Shown: positions 30,752 to 44,100 of the stretch, one piece after another
Layout of the letters: each line of letters starts with the position of its first letter
Numbering within the stretch: the stretch's first letter is position 1
Program-made: the position numbers and the translations under genes
Notes under the pieces: model-generated
Database searches by the model: none
What the model saw: only the letters and a program-made list of their open reading frames with translations
What the model was told of the DNA's origin: nothing
DNA from: Hydrangea macrophylla
Taxonomy: Eukaryota; Streptophyta; Magnoliopsida; Cornales; Hydrangeaceae
Assembly: GCA_033977485.1 (NCBI GenBank)
Contig: CM066982.1
Span: 30,730,218-30,794,217 of the forward strand
DNA: 64,000 bases
Reading direction: 5' to 3'

Positions 30752-32885
30752 AGAAGAAGAAGAAGAAGAAGAAGAAGAAGAAGAAGAAGGGAAGGGTTTT
30801 TGATCCGTCGTCACATGTGAAATTGCTGAGCGTATTGTTCATCGTTAGATTCGTACTCGCATCTATTCAACAATTCAAACAAGGTGAGTTAAATGTTTGT
30901 ATTTGGATATATAAATATACATGTATGTATAAATATATACACGAGTGAATGAATTTCTTACATGTCCAATTTAATTTTAGGTGTTTAATTTTTTTGCGTT
31001 AGAATGCACAATATTATTGTTGAATTAATTTATGACCTTTGTGTGTCTTCATGAATTTGATCATCGGGTAATGATCCTAGGGTATTCGTAAATGGTATAT
31101 GGATAGATGTATAAACACTTGGGGTGAAATACTCATGATAATTAGAAAGTTTTGTGAAATTCGTTTTCTTGTAATTTTAATAGTTTCTGAAACTTCAGAA
31201 AAATATTAGAAAATCGTGGTTTAGAATTTTAGAATTTTGTCTGCTTGCCCTATGTAAAACGTGATTCTGCAAACGTTTTGTGTTTTAAGTTTTTCCTGAT
31301 TCTGCACCGTTTGGGCAAAAATTTAATATTACTGTAGTAGTTTTTAGTATAGTTAAACGTGCGAAATTTGGGGAATATGATTTCTTTATGGATTTTCTAT
31401 TCGTTATTATGACTTAACAAAAAATTACTTGGAGATACATGAATCCTCATGTAATGTTGAGCTGTGAAAAATAGGTGATAGTCATTGACTTTGAGTCGGA
31501 TGAAATTTTGTAATTCCGAGAATGCAGAAATGGTTTTAAGTTCCTTAGTGTTCACCGCTCCCCGTAGTGTGTTAATTTTTTTGGTAGCTCGATTTGCTGA
31601 GTGTACCTTTATGCCAGTGGCTTCGTGATCAAGCTGGCCTAAGCCTTATGCTCGACTTAATTATAGACGTTTAGGCATATTGACCGGCCTTCTGTTGTGT
31701 ATACCTGATTTGGTTGATACCCCAACCAAACTGGCACCAGAGTGGTTGTTGGTAGTATGTCTGGGCACACATGGGATATATGTGTGGATGTACCATGGAG
31801 GGTGGCGAAGTGGTGAACCTAGGAAATTGAATAATGAATCATTCATAAAAGTAAGAGTGTTGTTGTAAATAAATTCTCGAAGAGTTAACCGTTCAAATAA
31901 ATTACTTCTTTAATCGCTGTTAGTTTAACTTCAACTGTTTTTAACATGTAGCTTAGAACTAAGATTTCTATTCAGTAATATTTTAATAAAAAGGTGTTCC
32001 GCACATCTTCGTGGTATTTTTATGGGTACTAACTTTTGTATTGCAGGATGGTGGGCCCATTAACGTTTTACAGGTTTGGCTCACCATAAGTAGATTGGTA
32101 AGTATGAAATTCGTAGTAGCTTTGGGTTTCGGGTAAGAAACTACTTGCCACCTCATAAATGGAAACTACTCTATTGTCTAGATATGTGTGTAGAACTACC
32201 TGTCTTGGCCCAAGAGTGTTGTAGTATGGTTTATAGTATATGGGTTCAAATTGGATCCCTAAGACTTGTTGTTTTGCTTAACTCATACTAGTCATGTGAC
32301 TGATCTGAGTGTGTTATGCAATCGGGGGCATTTCTATATGAAACGTAATCGAATATATGTGTAGGTTTAGTAATGGGGGGAGATTTTCTGTGAACCTTCT
32401 GTCTGTGCGAAGAGATTGCTGATGTGCTATTTCTTATCAGAGTTGTATTTATTTTCTGATTGTACTTGATTTTTATTTCTGGCAATGTGAGCCATATTTA
32501 TGATGTTCTAGTATGAAGTGTATTATTGAGATTGGGAATGGTGTAACCAATGGATGTCTAGAATTTATTTTATTTCCGCTGAACTCTGTATAGAGATTTT
32601 ATTAATGAAAATGATTTTTTTTAATTAAAAAGGGAATAATAATTGCAATGGAACTTTATTTATTTTATAATGAAATGGATGTTTGGGAATACAGATTTAA
32701 TACTAAAGAGTTTTTCTTTAAAAATAAGATCACATGTCCTTATTTAATGAGTATTAATATTATTTTCAATAAATTATCTGTTAGCTTGTGTGGGGGTGTC
32801 ACTCTCGGGGTTTTGGCAATTGAATATTAGTCTGGATACATGCTTTGGATTGAATATTTGATTGTCCGAAAATTGGGGTGTTACA
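30155..32885. mobile_element. 2.7-kb solo LTR (TGTAACACCC family), copy 1
   Basis: Termini TGTAACACCC and GGGTGTTACA, flanked by CAATA (30150-30154) and CTATA (32886-32890), a 4/5 target duplication. Long LTRs beginning TGTAACACCC are known from Tekay/Del-type gypsy elements; that assignment is inference. Contains (GA)n-(GAA)n at 30706-30789 and no coding region. It splits the G1 antisense gene. A second copy is at 47997-50597. Confidence 0.75.
30706..30789. repeat. (GA)n-(GAA)n microsatellite
   Basis: About 20 GA units followed by about 13 GAA units within the TGTAACACCC LTR. The shorter (GAA)n at about 48631 is at the equivalent place in copy 2. Confidence 0.95.
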
Positions 32886-34756
32886 CTATACGAGTCCGAC
32901 CCCGGGACAAAGCTCGCCTTGCCCACGATCTGGTCGACCGAATTGAAGGGTACGGCTCTGATTGTCCCTTTCTCATCCACTCAACTCCTTTTGTTTTTAG
33001 GACACTAATCACCATGTTTCTTTTTGCTGTTGACCTTTCTATCATTCTAGAAATCTCTGTCAAGTATCAGAAGGAGAGAATTCTGAGCCTCACCTCGGCT
33101 TCGATTGACATTAATCGGTTGTTGAGCAAGTTTAGCGATCGGGTAGAGAGCTTCAAGCCGAAGCAGATATTCTGTGCTCCCAACTTCCCATCACTGACCC
33201 CTAGTAAGATGTTCCCAGTTCCTTTTATTTCGTTCTTGAAAATTCTTCTTATGACCAGCGTCTGACCTGTGTTCCTTTTTCTGACAACAGTGGCTCCCAT
33301 GAAGGATATGGTTGCGTTGGCTGCTAAGGAGGCCGCTTTAGCTGAAAAGACGGCCAGGAAGAGAAAGCATCCGGGGACTGCTGCCGGAGAGGGTGGTGAA
33401 TTCTGGAGGTTGAAGAGGGGGCCTCACCAAGTCCCGAAGGCTATCACAACCCCTTTTTAGGAGAAGGTCGGGGTCAACACTCCTGACTCGACAGCGAGGG
33501 TGGACTTGCTTAGCCCGCTCAGTCTTTGTCTGGGATGGAGCTCTAGCCCCTGGGTCATTCCACCCCGAGACAGGACCCGGGGCGCCTTTCTTCCCAAGGA
33601 CCTTCAGAGTTTGAAAAGGTTCCAGCTGCCGAGTTGGAGGCCTCCCAAGCCAGGGAGCAAGAGCTGTCTGAAGCTGCAATTGCTCAGGATGACGCTGAGA
33701 AGGTGGCCAATGAGGAATTCAAGGTTCCTCCAAGGTTACGCAGACTTGAAGAGGCGTGCTGCCACCGAGCACCCCGACTGGGACCTCTCGGCCTACCTGG
33801 GGTCCGAGTCTAACTTTTGGGTGGATGAGCCTGTGGAGGGAGCTTCGGTAGCTGCGCCATCTGCTGCTGCTTCAAAGGTGGCTAGGGAGACTGAGGCGGT
33901 TGATGAGACCATAGTGGTGGACTGATCTTCTTCTGCTGCTGGGCAGTTTTTACCTTTGTTGTACTTTGTTTGTTTTTTTTAAGGTTGGGGAAGGGAAGGG
34001 AGGCTACTAAAACTGCCCCCATTAGCAATGTAAATACAAGTTTTTAATGAAAAAGGCCCCTAAAGGCCCCTTTTTGCTATAACTCGTGTCTTTTGCTTGT
34101 ATTATTGCTTGCTTGTTTAACTCGTCTTAGTCTAGTACCCCAGCCTTAGCAGAAGGTTTGAGACAATAACAATTTAAACATTGTTCGAGAAGTTTCGAGG
34201 CCTTTACTGCCTTTAGACTTCTGAGCCTTCTAGGTGCTTGGGACTGTCCAAGAGTCCATTCCCGAGCCCTGTAAGCACTCGGTTTATTTTAGGGAATCAA
34301 CTAAGTGTTAATACTTACTTAGTTTTGAGCCTTGTAGACGCTGAGGATTGTCTACTGATCCAGGGCTCTTTAAGTACTCTTAGGCTCTACCTGTAGAGTT
34401 ATTCTTATCTGCACCCCAAGCTTATGCTAAGGTTAGGGGTAGTGTGGAAAGATCTCTTTTAACTCCTCTATCTAGGCCACCTAAGGGGTTGACCCCTATC
34501 ATCGGATAGGCGCCTAAGTGGAGTTTTTTTTGCTTGTATAAAGCATGCCTCGGGAGGTTCTGAGGTCTTTTGCCACACGCATATAGGTGGTCTTTTGGGT
34601 GCCCCGGGGTGGCTGAGGACTTTTCTATAGAAAACATCATTGCAATAAAGTCCATTTATTAATTCTTGCAAAGCTATTGAGGGCTCAAAAAGAGCTACTC
34701 GAGAAATTACAAGAGGGCTCGAAAAGAGCTACTCGGGAAATCAAGCCTGTACTAGC

Positions 34757-37700
34757 CTAATCTACTGGTAAAACTTGCGTAGGTGCTCCACGTTCTATGG
34801 GTGCGATAGCTCGGCCTTCCATGGTTTGTAACCAGCAGGTTCCCGGTCGGGTTACCCGAGTGACCATGTTGGACCTTCCCAGTTGGGCCCAAGCTTCCCG
34901 TGGCCTGTGTCCTTGGTAGATTGATTCACCGTTTTGAAAACGAGGTCCCCCAACTGGAAGCTGCGGTGTTGCACCTTCCTGTTGCAGTACTGCAAGGCCT
35001 TCTGCTTGTTGGTTGCCATCCTTATGTAAGCCCAATCCTTTTTCTCCTAAATTAGATCGAGCTCGGTCCTGAGCAGCCTATCAATTTCCTCAGCACTGAA
35101 GTTACCCACTCTGTATGATTCTAGGTTAAGCTCGGTTGGGACTATCACTTCGAACCGGTATTTAAGTGAGAATGGGGTCTTCCTTGTTGAGGCTCAGGGT
35201 GTCGTACAGTAGGCCCATAGGAGGTTCGATAACTTGTCTGCCCATAGCCCTTTGGCATTTTCCAGTCTTGTCTTGATGGACTGCAAGATCGTCTAATTAG
35301 TTACCTCAGATTGCCCGTTTGCTTGAGGGTGTTCCGACGAGGAATAGTGATTGGAAATACCGTAGCCCGAACATAATCGCCTAAACACTGGTGTATCAAA
35401 CTGCCTTCCGTTATCGCTGACTAGTATTCGGGGATGGCCGAACCTGCTAAGGATGTTCTTTTCCATAAAGCTTTCCATCTTCTTCTCAGTTATGGTCGCC
35501 AAGGGCTCGACTTCTAGCCACTTAGTGAAGTAGTCCACCGAAATAATAGTAAACCTGACCTAGCCCGGCCCTTTGCCGTCGGTAGGGGGCCGACTATGTC
35601 AATGCCCTACTGCAATAATGGCTAGGGGCTCAGGATTGGAGTCTGATTTTTTTCCAATAAAGAAGACATTTTAGCATACCTCTGACATTTATCGTACCTC
35701 CAGACATAGTCCTGGAAGTCTTAAACCATAGTAGGCCAGAAGTAACCTTGGAGTAGAGCTCTCCTGGACAGCGCCCGACCTCCTATGTGACTCCCACAGA
35801 CTCCCTCATGTATTTCCGAGAGGATGTCATTGACTTGGGTAGGATGAACACATCGTAGGTAAATGATTTTGTACCCTCTTCTGTACAAGATGTCATCGAC
35901 GATGTGATACTTTACCGCTCGGTACCAGATATGTCTCGCTTCAGACTTTTTGATCGGGAGCCCTCTAGTACTCAAAAAGGTGGTAATGGGGTCCATCTAG
36001 CTCGAGCCTTGATCTACTAGGTCTATGTCCATACCTTCTCGGAGTGTCACGCTGGGCTAGGGAAGGTAGTCCACTTGGATCCCCTGGAGTTCTATTTCAA
36101 AGGATGAGGCCAGACGTGCCCATTAATCTGCCTTAGCATTCTCTTCTCTCTATATCTGGGTGATTAATAATCCTTTGAGTTTGCCAATAACCTACCTGAT
36201 GAGCACTAGGTGGGCTAAATTTTGTCTTTTCTAGCCTCATACTATTGTAGGACCTGATTAACCTCAAGCTGTGAGTCACTGGATACCCATACTTGCTGGG
36301 CTCCCATAGAAGTGTCCAGTTGCAGCCTGGCCAGCAATGCTTCATACTTTGCTTCATTGTTGGAGGCCTCGAACCCGAACCTTAAGGTATACTTGATTTG
36401 AAACCCCTCGGAGGTGGTTAGGATGATTCCTACTCCACTCCTTTGGCTATTCAAGGACCCATCGACGTATAATACCCAGGTCAGGATCGATGCCTGCAAC
36501 TCTGGTAGTAGGTCGGGTTGCACCGATACTTCGATCGGATCCTCCAGATAGGTAAATCCTGTAAGAAAATCCTCCACAACTTGACCTTTGATAGCTGTTC
36601 TCGATCTATACACTAAATCAATTCTTCTAATCCGAAGGACCACTTCATAAGCCGACCGGATGTCTCTGGCCGGGATAAGATTCTTCACAGAGGTTGGTCG
36701 GTGAGAACAACTATGGTTTGGGCCTTGAAATAGGGCCGAAGACGCCTGGCCTAGGTGATAAGTGCAAATGCCAATTTTTCTATGCGTGAATACCTAGTTT
36801 TTGTGCCCTACAGGGTTCGGCTTGTGTAGAACACCGAATACTGGATCCTGTGCTCTTCCCTGACTAGTGTTGAGCTGACGACTAACAGAGATACTGCCAG
36901 ATATAAGAACAACTCCTCTCCCTAATTTGGCGTCGAGAGTAAAGGGGGCGAGACCAGGTACTTTTTCAATTCGTTGAATGCCCTCTCGCACTCTTCCGAC
37001 CACTCGAAGGCTTTACAGAGGATTTTAAAGAATGGCAGGCACCGATCAGTAGCTCGAGAAACAACCATGTTCAGTGTCGCTACTCGCCCTGCCAAACTCT
37101 AAACTTCTTTCATTGACCTAGGCGATCGCATGTTGATGATTGCCTGTATCTTCTCTAGATTAGCTTCGATTCCCCGCCTGGTTACCATGTATCCCAACAA
37201 CTTGCTGGAGGAGACAGCAAAGGCACACTTGGTGGGATTTAGCTTCATTTGGTATTTCTTCAAGTTATTGAAAGTCTAGGCCATATGTTGCAGATGATCC
37301 GACTCCTGCGCGCTTTTGACCAAGAGCTCATCAACATACACTTCCATGCTTTTCCCGATCAAGGTTTTGAACATTAGGTTAACCAGCCGTTGATAGGTCA
37401 CCCTGTGTTCTTTAGTCCAAAGGGCATCACTTTGTAGAAATAAGTACCTTGATCGGTGATGAACGTCCTCTTTTCTTCATCTCTGGGAAACATTCGGATC
37501 TGATTGTACCCAGAGTAAGCATCTATAAAAGAGAGCAGGGCGTGACTTGCTGTTGAATCCACCAAGAGGTCTATCCTTGGTAGAAGATAGCAGTACTTGG
37601 TGCAAGCCTTGTTTAGATCCGTAAAGTCCATATAGAGCCTCCACTTGTTGCTTTTCTTGCTAGGACCATGTTAGCTAATCAGTCGGGATACTGTACTTCT

Positions 37701-38656
37701 CTGATCAACTTGGCTTTGAACAGTTTCCCGACCTCTTCGCTAACGACCTCTTCTCTTTCTTGAGCCATCCCATCCTCTTCTGTTTGACGGGGTAGAAATT
37801 CAGGTCAACATTGAGTTGGTGGGACATGATCTGGGGGTCGATACCCAGCATGTCCTCATGACACCATGCAAATACGTCTTCATTTTGTCTGAGGAATTAA
37901 ATCAGTCCTTCGTGGAACTCGAGTATAAGGAGGGAACCGACATTGACCATTCGATCGGGAAATCGATCATCCAAGCTACTGGGACGAGTTCTTCGACGGT
38001 CCCTACCCGGTCTTCATTATCCCTAGGATCCAATTCTTTGACGTTCAGAGATTCTGACATAGTGTCTTTTCAGAGTAAGTTGATATAGTAGTGCCGTGTT
38101 GTTGCCTGGTTCCCTTTTAGGATTTTGGCCCCTTTAGTGGTAGGAAACTTTAGGAAGAGGCTGTAGGTTGACACGACCGCCCTAGCCCGATTGAGAGTGG
38201 GTCTCCCAAGTATGACATTGTAGGCAGAAGGTGCTTCTACCACCACGAATTTGGCAAATACTGAGGCTTACTGAGGGTGCGCCCCCATAAGGACTGGTAA
38301 TTCTATCACTCCGAACGATTGTGTGCTTGACCCGTTGAACCCAACCAGAGGAATGGCAACCGGTTGGAGTCTCTCTATAGGAATCCTGAGCTGGTCAAAT
38401 GCTAATGCGAAAAGTATGTCAAAAGAACTGTCGACGTCAATCAGTAGTAGTTGGCAATGAGAAGTGTTACAACCAGGGGGTCGTAATGAGGAAGGTGAAT
38501 GCCTTCGAGGTCACTGGATGAGAAGGTCAGCAAGTCTGTCTGTGTGGGGTCCACAGGCCAAACATATCCGACTTCTGATCGGGATGCTCGAGCGTGTCTC
38601 GTCCTGACTGACTGTGAATCTCCTCCACCTGAAGTCCGTCCTCCTAGAAACCACAT
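34757..38656 (-). pseudogene. G1 gypsy pol (protease, RT, RNase H, integrase), disrupted
   Basis: Read on the minus strand. Protease region near 38480-38400 has the active-site motif altered (DVDSS where DTGSS is expected). RT near 37631-37300 has DFTDLNKAC, DAYSGYNQI and YVDELL in place of YVDDLL. RNase H at 36480-36250 has WVLYVDGSLN, NNEAKYEALL and SSDSQLEV. The integrase zinc-binding region is near 35996-35721 (IHEGVCGSHIGGR). Its core at 35538-35293 has MDYFTKWLE, SDNGRQF and HPQANGQSE. Order RT before integrase defines Ty3/gypsy. Many stops and frameshifts. Confidence 0.9.
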
Positions 38657-39809
38657 TAATATTACTGAGGGGTTACTGCTTGGGAGGGCGATTGTCCGAC
38701 TTAGGTTGTCTGTTATTGGTGAAAAACTCGGCTAGATGGCCCTTCTCAATTACGACCTTCAACTTGAAGCAATCCTCGGTGTCGTGGCCATGATCCTTGT
38801 GGTAGCGGCAATACTTATCCCAATTTCTTCTCTTGAACGGGTTCTTTTGCTTGGTCGGGTTTTGAGTAGATTCTAGGCTTCCGCTATGGCAATGATCTCT
38901 TGTATAGGTCGGGAGAGGGGTGTGATGGTATCGAGGCCTGATCTCGATCACCGTTCTGCTGACCTTTCCTTGGTTTCTTTCAATTATTCTTCTCAGGTTG
39001 ATCTTGCTTCCGCTTGCTTCTCGGAGGCTCGTCGTCTATGTGCCAAAGGTCTTTCGTCTTTAAAAACTCTTCAATAGGGGTGGGCATTCAGTCAGTTGGT
39101 TCGATTTTGGGCAAAATCGTCAGTCAAACTGATGTGCTCGGTTTTCTCTCTACTAGAACTGTCAACTGACCGCTACTGTCGGTTTTCAATCGGTTTAGTT
39201 GACGGTCGGTTGGCGGTCGATTTAGTCAGTTGGGCCATTTTCAAATCAGTCTTAATTCCATTAAATTTGATTTATATTGGGCCTATTTTGAGGACACCAC
39301 CTATTGGACCAGTCGAATAATTGGAAACATAAGAAGAGCATGGAAGAAACCAACCCCATAATAAACCACTCAAATTAGGCCTGATTTCCAATAAATTCAT
39401 TTTATATATAGGCCTACCTACATAATTGCAAACATATACTTACATATAAGAATAGGGAAGAAACAAAGGCACTAAAAAATACTACCAAACTCCAAACATT
39501 TGCAATGTGTAATATGTCTAGCATGAAACACAGGTCCACATACTAACATAACATACAACATTAAACAATAACAAACATGGTCATTACTTCAGTTCACCAA
39601 ATCAAGTACACCACAAACTAAATAAATAGGAAAAAGTAGCTACTGGCACTAAGCATGCTTGATAAACCATCCATATTCCATGTTACTTGCAAGTTCCACA
39701 TTTGGCATGTACTATTTTCCACTTGGTTCTGCATCCTCAAATTCTACAAAAAATAGTTATACCAAAATATTAGTAAATGAGAAAAAATGTACAAGATATA
39801 TTAGTAAAC

Positions 39810-41922
39810 TTATAAATTTAGATTACCTGCATCATAAAAATTATCAAACTCTTCAACCGCCTCCAACAACCGTGACATAGAAATTGGTTGGGTAGCTTGA
39901 AGCCAATTTTGTCCACATACAAGGGTTTGTACCATGTTGGGAGAAAGTGAGCTATGAAATGAATCAAGGATGCGGCCTTCTGTACTAAATGCCGACTTAG
40001 AATCAACGGTAGAAACGGGTACCACCAACACATCCCTTGCTACTTCCTCTAAAATTTGATACCGATGAATATTAACCTTCCACCAATCCAATATATCAAA
40101 ATTCTTATTATTTGCTCACGAGGTTCGGCTAAGTACTTTTCTACCTCATTTTTACATCTTATAATGGGAAGCAATAATTATGTGGGGATCATCACAATCC
40201 TCGTCAATTTCCATGGATGGTTCCTTTCTCCTACTTGCTACTTGCACATTTGGTAAGTGAGAAGAAGCATAACTTTCATACAAACGTGTGAATGCTCCCT
40301 TTACTTTACCAATCATATTACTAACCACTTTCTCGTTCTCATCTTTACCTCCATAAATCTCATGGAAACACCATTACAAATAAGACAACTTCTTTCTTGG
40401 ATCAAGTAAGACGGAAACATACAAAAAAAAGGTTGATTTTATCCCCATTTCCCCAATACTTGTCAAACTTTGCTTTCATGTTTTTTGTCATTATAGAACA
40501 CAAATCATCGGGACTTTTACACAATTGATCTATTTTGCTTTTAATTACAAAAATTTCATCGAAGAAAGTATTGGAAGTTACATACAAAGTACTCGAAAAC
40601 TGCTTGGTTGCCAAATAAAAAAGTTTCAAAAACTTCACAAAAGTCCTATATTTTTCCCAATCTTCTTCATTCGGAGGGTCACCATTCTCACTAACATCTT
40701 GTATAATGAAGTAGTCCTTTTATTTTGGGTCCTCAAAAGCCATTCTATCAAATGCCTTCTCAAAATTTTGAGCACATTCCAACATTAGAAAGGTGGAGTT
40801 CCACCTTGTTGGGACATCCAAACATACAAGACCCTTCTCCCCATTGCCAAGTTGTAACTTCTCAACACAATTCTTGAAAAAAAAACAAATCTATGTGGTG
40901 AGGGTTTGACATACCTCACCGCATCTCAGACTTTAACAATTGAGGTATCAAGTTCTTTCAACCCATCACATATAATCAAATTTAAGATATGAGCACAACA
41001 TCTCATGTGTAAAAATTCATGCCCTAAGATGGTCCCCTTCCAATATTTTGTTTCCACTTGTAAGAATCTAATGGTTAAACTATTTGAACTAGCATTATCT
41101 ATAGTCAAAGTAAATATGCTATCAATGTTCCACTCAAGTAGGCATGTCTCAATCTTTTTCCCAATTGCCTCTCCCTTATGGTCATCTACTTGACAAAAAT
41201 TCAAGATTCTTTTTTGCAACATCCAATTATCATCAATAAAATGACAAGTAAGGCACATACAATTAAGATTTTGGTTTGAAGTCCATGTGTCTGTGGTAAG
41301 GCAAACCCTACGGCCTTTCAAGGCATCCTTTAACTTAACCATCTCAGACTTGTATATTTTAACAATATCCCTTGCCAATATATAACGTGATGGTATGATC
41401 ATGAACTTAGGTTGCAACACAGTAGAATAATTTCTAAAACCTTGATTTTCTACAAATCGGAAGGGCAACTCATCAACAATGATCATCTGGGCAAGAGCTT
41501 TTCTTGTAGCATTCACAAAAAAGCTTGTTGCCACAAGTTGAACCCCCTATTCTTCATCTTTTTTGGGCTGAAAAGAGAGGTTCCCCCTTCCAATTTTCGA
41601 TCATACTTTGGGCAATTGGACAAATGGGCAATCATAATAGTTGCCCATTAAGTTTAGGATTTGAAAAGTACTTCTTACCACAATAATTACAAATAGCCTT
41701 TTGTGTACTATCCTCTTCAATTCTTTTAAAATGATCCCACGCAATGGATCGTCTTTTACAACTAGTCCTTTTAGTTTCAGATTTTAGTTGAGTTTCTTGA
41801 GCTACCTTGGCCTTCCTAGTCCTCTTAGACTTAGGTGGGAGTGGAGGTTTAGGGGTGGCAGCAACATCGTCTCCAACGTCTACAATCTCCACATCACTAG
41901 GTCCAACCGTGACGTCCACCAT
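39810..41922 (-). pseudogene. hAT transposase (BED finger, RNase H-like core, C-terminal dimerisation domain)
   Basis: From ATG 41922 an acidic N-terminus and basic Lys/Arg stretch lead into a BED zinc finger (SIAWDHFKRI, CNYCGKKY; 41760-41640) that is cut by a frameshift before its His pair. The catalytic core at 41534-40926 has LTTDTWTS, TIDNASSN and RCCAHILNLI. A PTRWNSTF block follows near 40810. The C-terminal hAT dimerisation domain is at 40091-39810 (WWKVNIHRYQILEEVARDVL, SKSAFSTEGRILD). Stops and frameshifts between blocks make it inactive as read. Confidence 0.88.
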
Positions 41923-42547
41923 TGCACCTATACAACAACATCAATAATAATGAAAAACAACATTTTTAACAAATTAAAAATAGTGAATGTAATATTTGGG
42001 GGAAAAAATACAACATACTATTGACATGAGGGAAAAAAAAATGGAAATCTTAGAACTCTTAAAAAAATAATAATAATAAAATACAACATACAACATAATC
42101 ACCTGCTTATATAAGGCTAAATTTTTTTGAAATAAATTTGAAATTTTTTCAAGAAACAAATACACTTTTTTTTCTTTGAAAAATACAACATACAAAATAG
42201 TCACTCTGTTTAAACAAATACACTATTTAAAAAAAAAATTAACTCATGTATTGAAACTTACCACATAGAAATAAATTCACAAAATTTCTATTATTTTGAT
42301 ATAAAATTGATTGCATGTTGGGTAAAGAGAAAAAGAGAAAAAGAGAAAGAAGATAAGCATACCGTACAAATGGAGGTTTAAGGTTCGAACTATGGTGTGC
42401 GATTCCTTTGAACTATGCGATCTAAGACTGAGAGAGTGAAAGGAAAAGTGAGATCTTCAATTCCTTCGAACTGTGCGATATTATACTCAGAGGTGCACTA
42501 ATGGTGAGTGATGAGTTCAATGATGGAAGTCCTGGAGTAAGATAAAG

Positions 42548-42549
<2 letters not shown>

Positions 42550-42616
<67 letters not shown>
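42550..42616. repeat. (GA)n microsatellite
   Basis: About 33 GA units near the right end of the hAT transposon. Confidence 0.97.
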
Positions 42617-42619
<3 letters not shown>

Positions 42620-44100
42620 AAGAGTAGTAACGTGAGGTGAGGCATTGAGGCGGTTGGGAATGACTAATGAGGCTAGGGTCTCATCCTATAATGTATTAAG
42701 TATACATATCTTATATCATATAATATATTAAAAGTACATTCTTAAGCTAACTATCGGTCGGTTCGGTTATATCAATTTTATACCTATGCAAACCGAGAAC
42801 CGACCGTAGAACCAAAAAAATCATACAATCTCAACCAAAATCGAACGCAGGCCGATAATAAATCGACCATTGCATATTGGTTCAGTCAGTTTAGCGGTTC
42901 GATTTGGTTCGGTTTGATTTTTTTCATACCCCTACTCATTGGTATCAACATATTTCCCGACCCTCTTTGCGAGTTCAACCAAGGTTGCCAGTCGATTTTT
43001 GTGATATGACATGGCACACTTGGTGTGTTGAACCCTTGAGCAGAAGGCGATAATAGTGACGGTTTCATTAAGATCATAGACCTTAAGCTTCTCTTGGTTA
43101 AATCGATCGATAAATTCCTTGAGAGACTCATTCTTCCTTTGCATGACAGTCAACAATTGTGTGTCAGGTTTTGGCTGCTCATGGATACCAATAAACTGGC
43201 TAATGAACTACTTGCTGAGTTGGTTGAAGCTGCTGATCGACCTCGGCTTCAGCAAATGGAACCACTGGGTTACTGAGCCCTTCAAGGTTTTGGAGAAGGC
43301 TAGACAATAGAGCTCATTTGAATTGGTGGTGAGAACAATTCAAAATTTGTAAGCGTGGACATGGTCCACCAGGCTACCCAATCCGTTGTATGATTCCATC
43401 TAGGGTTGCTTGAACTTGTAAGGGATAGTGAAACTGGTGATTTTTGTGATAAAGAGGGACTCGCTATCTGTGTCGGTGTGATTATGGGTCGACCTCTTAT
43501 TGATGTTTTTAGCCATGTCCCTGATCTATTTCTCTAGGTTCCTGATCTTGTCTTCCACCCCGATTCGGTCACTGTCTGCATGATAGGTGGGGTCTATAGA
43601 AGAAGCCTCTTGCAGACTATGTGCTATTATTTCTCGGGAGAGGGCTTGGCTGCGACTACGATCGATCTGTTGCCTAAGGTCTCCATGGCTCCTAATCGGG
43701 GAACCTTGGGTAGATTCCCGAGTCGAGCGTTCGAGTTATTCATCCCGGGCAGCACGCTTGTGATTGATTATGTTCCTGGCATCCTCCCCGAGGCCAGGGT
43801 GGCCTCGGGTGGGCAGTCTACCTTAGAGTGGTGCCTGGCCAATGTTAACATCCCCGGGAGGATCATTAGCCAGTGGGACATTATTCTGTTAGGCCAATAG
43901 GGCATTGATTTGCAGTTGGATCTGTCGTTGGCCCTCTAGAAGCTGTGCGAGGGCCACTGTGATCTGCTCTGGTATTAAGACTGTAGCGACTGGTGGCAGG
44001 GCCACCGGGACTTCCCCTTCAACCTGCTGAGCAGCCTTCTTACCTTTCTTCGGAGGCATGTCTATCAGCCAAGAGATTTATTTTTGAGAAATCTATCATT

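Larger units (their letters stand above)
29445..33925 (+). pseudogene. G1 antisense additional gene (gypsy-type transposon domain plus C-terminal tail), interrupted
   Basis: The plus-strand gene lies between G1 pol and its 3' LTR. ATG 29445 (MHHSDFNSSSRS) aligns with ATG 52064 of G2. A Ser/Pro-rich acidic N-terminus leads to the core FYEDAFLAGARIPLHPLVRD ... LGIAPAQLVPNAWRLLMG, matching the plant 'putative gypsy type transposon' domain (Pfam PF04195 as I know it). It is broken by a TAG at 30069-30071, where G2 has CAG, and by the 2.7-kb LTR at 30155-32885. Downstream pieces follow with intron-like GT/AG borders (exons near 33061-33205 and from 33293). The C-terminal part is GYADLKRR ... ESNFWVDEP with a stop near 33923. 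Inactive here; function unknown. Confidence 0.75.
39075..42934 (-). mobile_element. hAT DNA transposon (autonomous type), inserted in G1 gag
   Basis: Terminal inverted repeats start TAGGGGTG (left TAGGGGTGGGCA, right inverted TAGGGGTATGAA). Subterminal CGGTCGGTT-type repeats occur at both ends. Flanking 8-bp sequences CTCTTCAA and CTCATTGG match at only 4 of 8, so the target duplication is decayed, but the gag frame on both sides shows the insertion point. It carries a transposase pseudogene and a (GA)n tract at 42550-42616. Confidence 0.88.
38657..44059 (-). pseudogene. G1 gypsy gag, split by a hAT transposon
   Basis: Starts at ATG 44059 (MPPKKGKKAAQQ) and meets an in-frame TAA near 43899. 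The retrotransposon gag block at 43156-42932 includes RKNESLKEFIDRFNQE. The frame is then interrupted by the hAT element (39075-42934) after KYVDTNE and resumes left of it. A zinc-knuckle variant (CRYHKDHGHDTEDC, CX2HX4HX4C) is near 38810. Gag of this shape is typical of Tat-lineage elements. Confidence 0.82.

Noticed and set aside
30617..30820. Arg/Glu-rich frame at 30617
   Set aside because: Translation of the (GA)n-(GAA)n microsatellite in an LTR.
33338..33679. Minus-strand frame opposite the G1 antisense gene
   Set aside because: Shadow of the plus-strand antisense gene, whose G2 homologue supports the plus strand.
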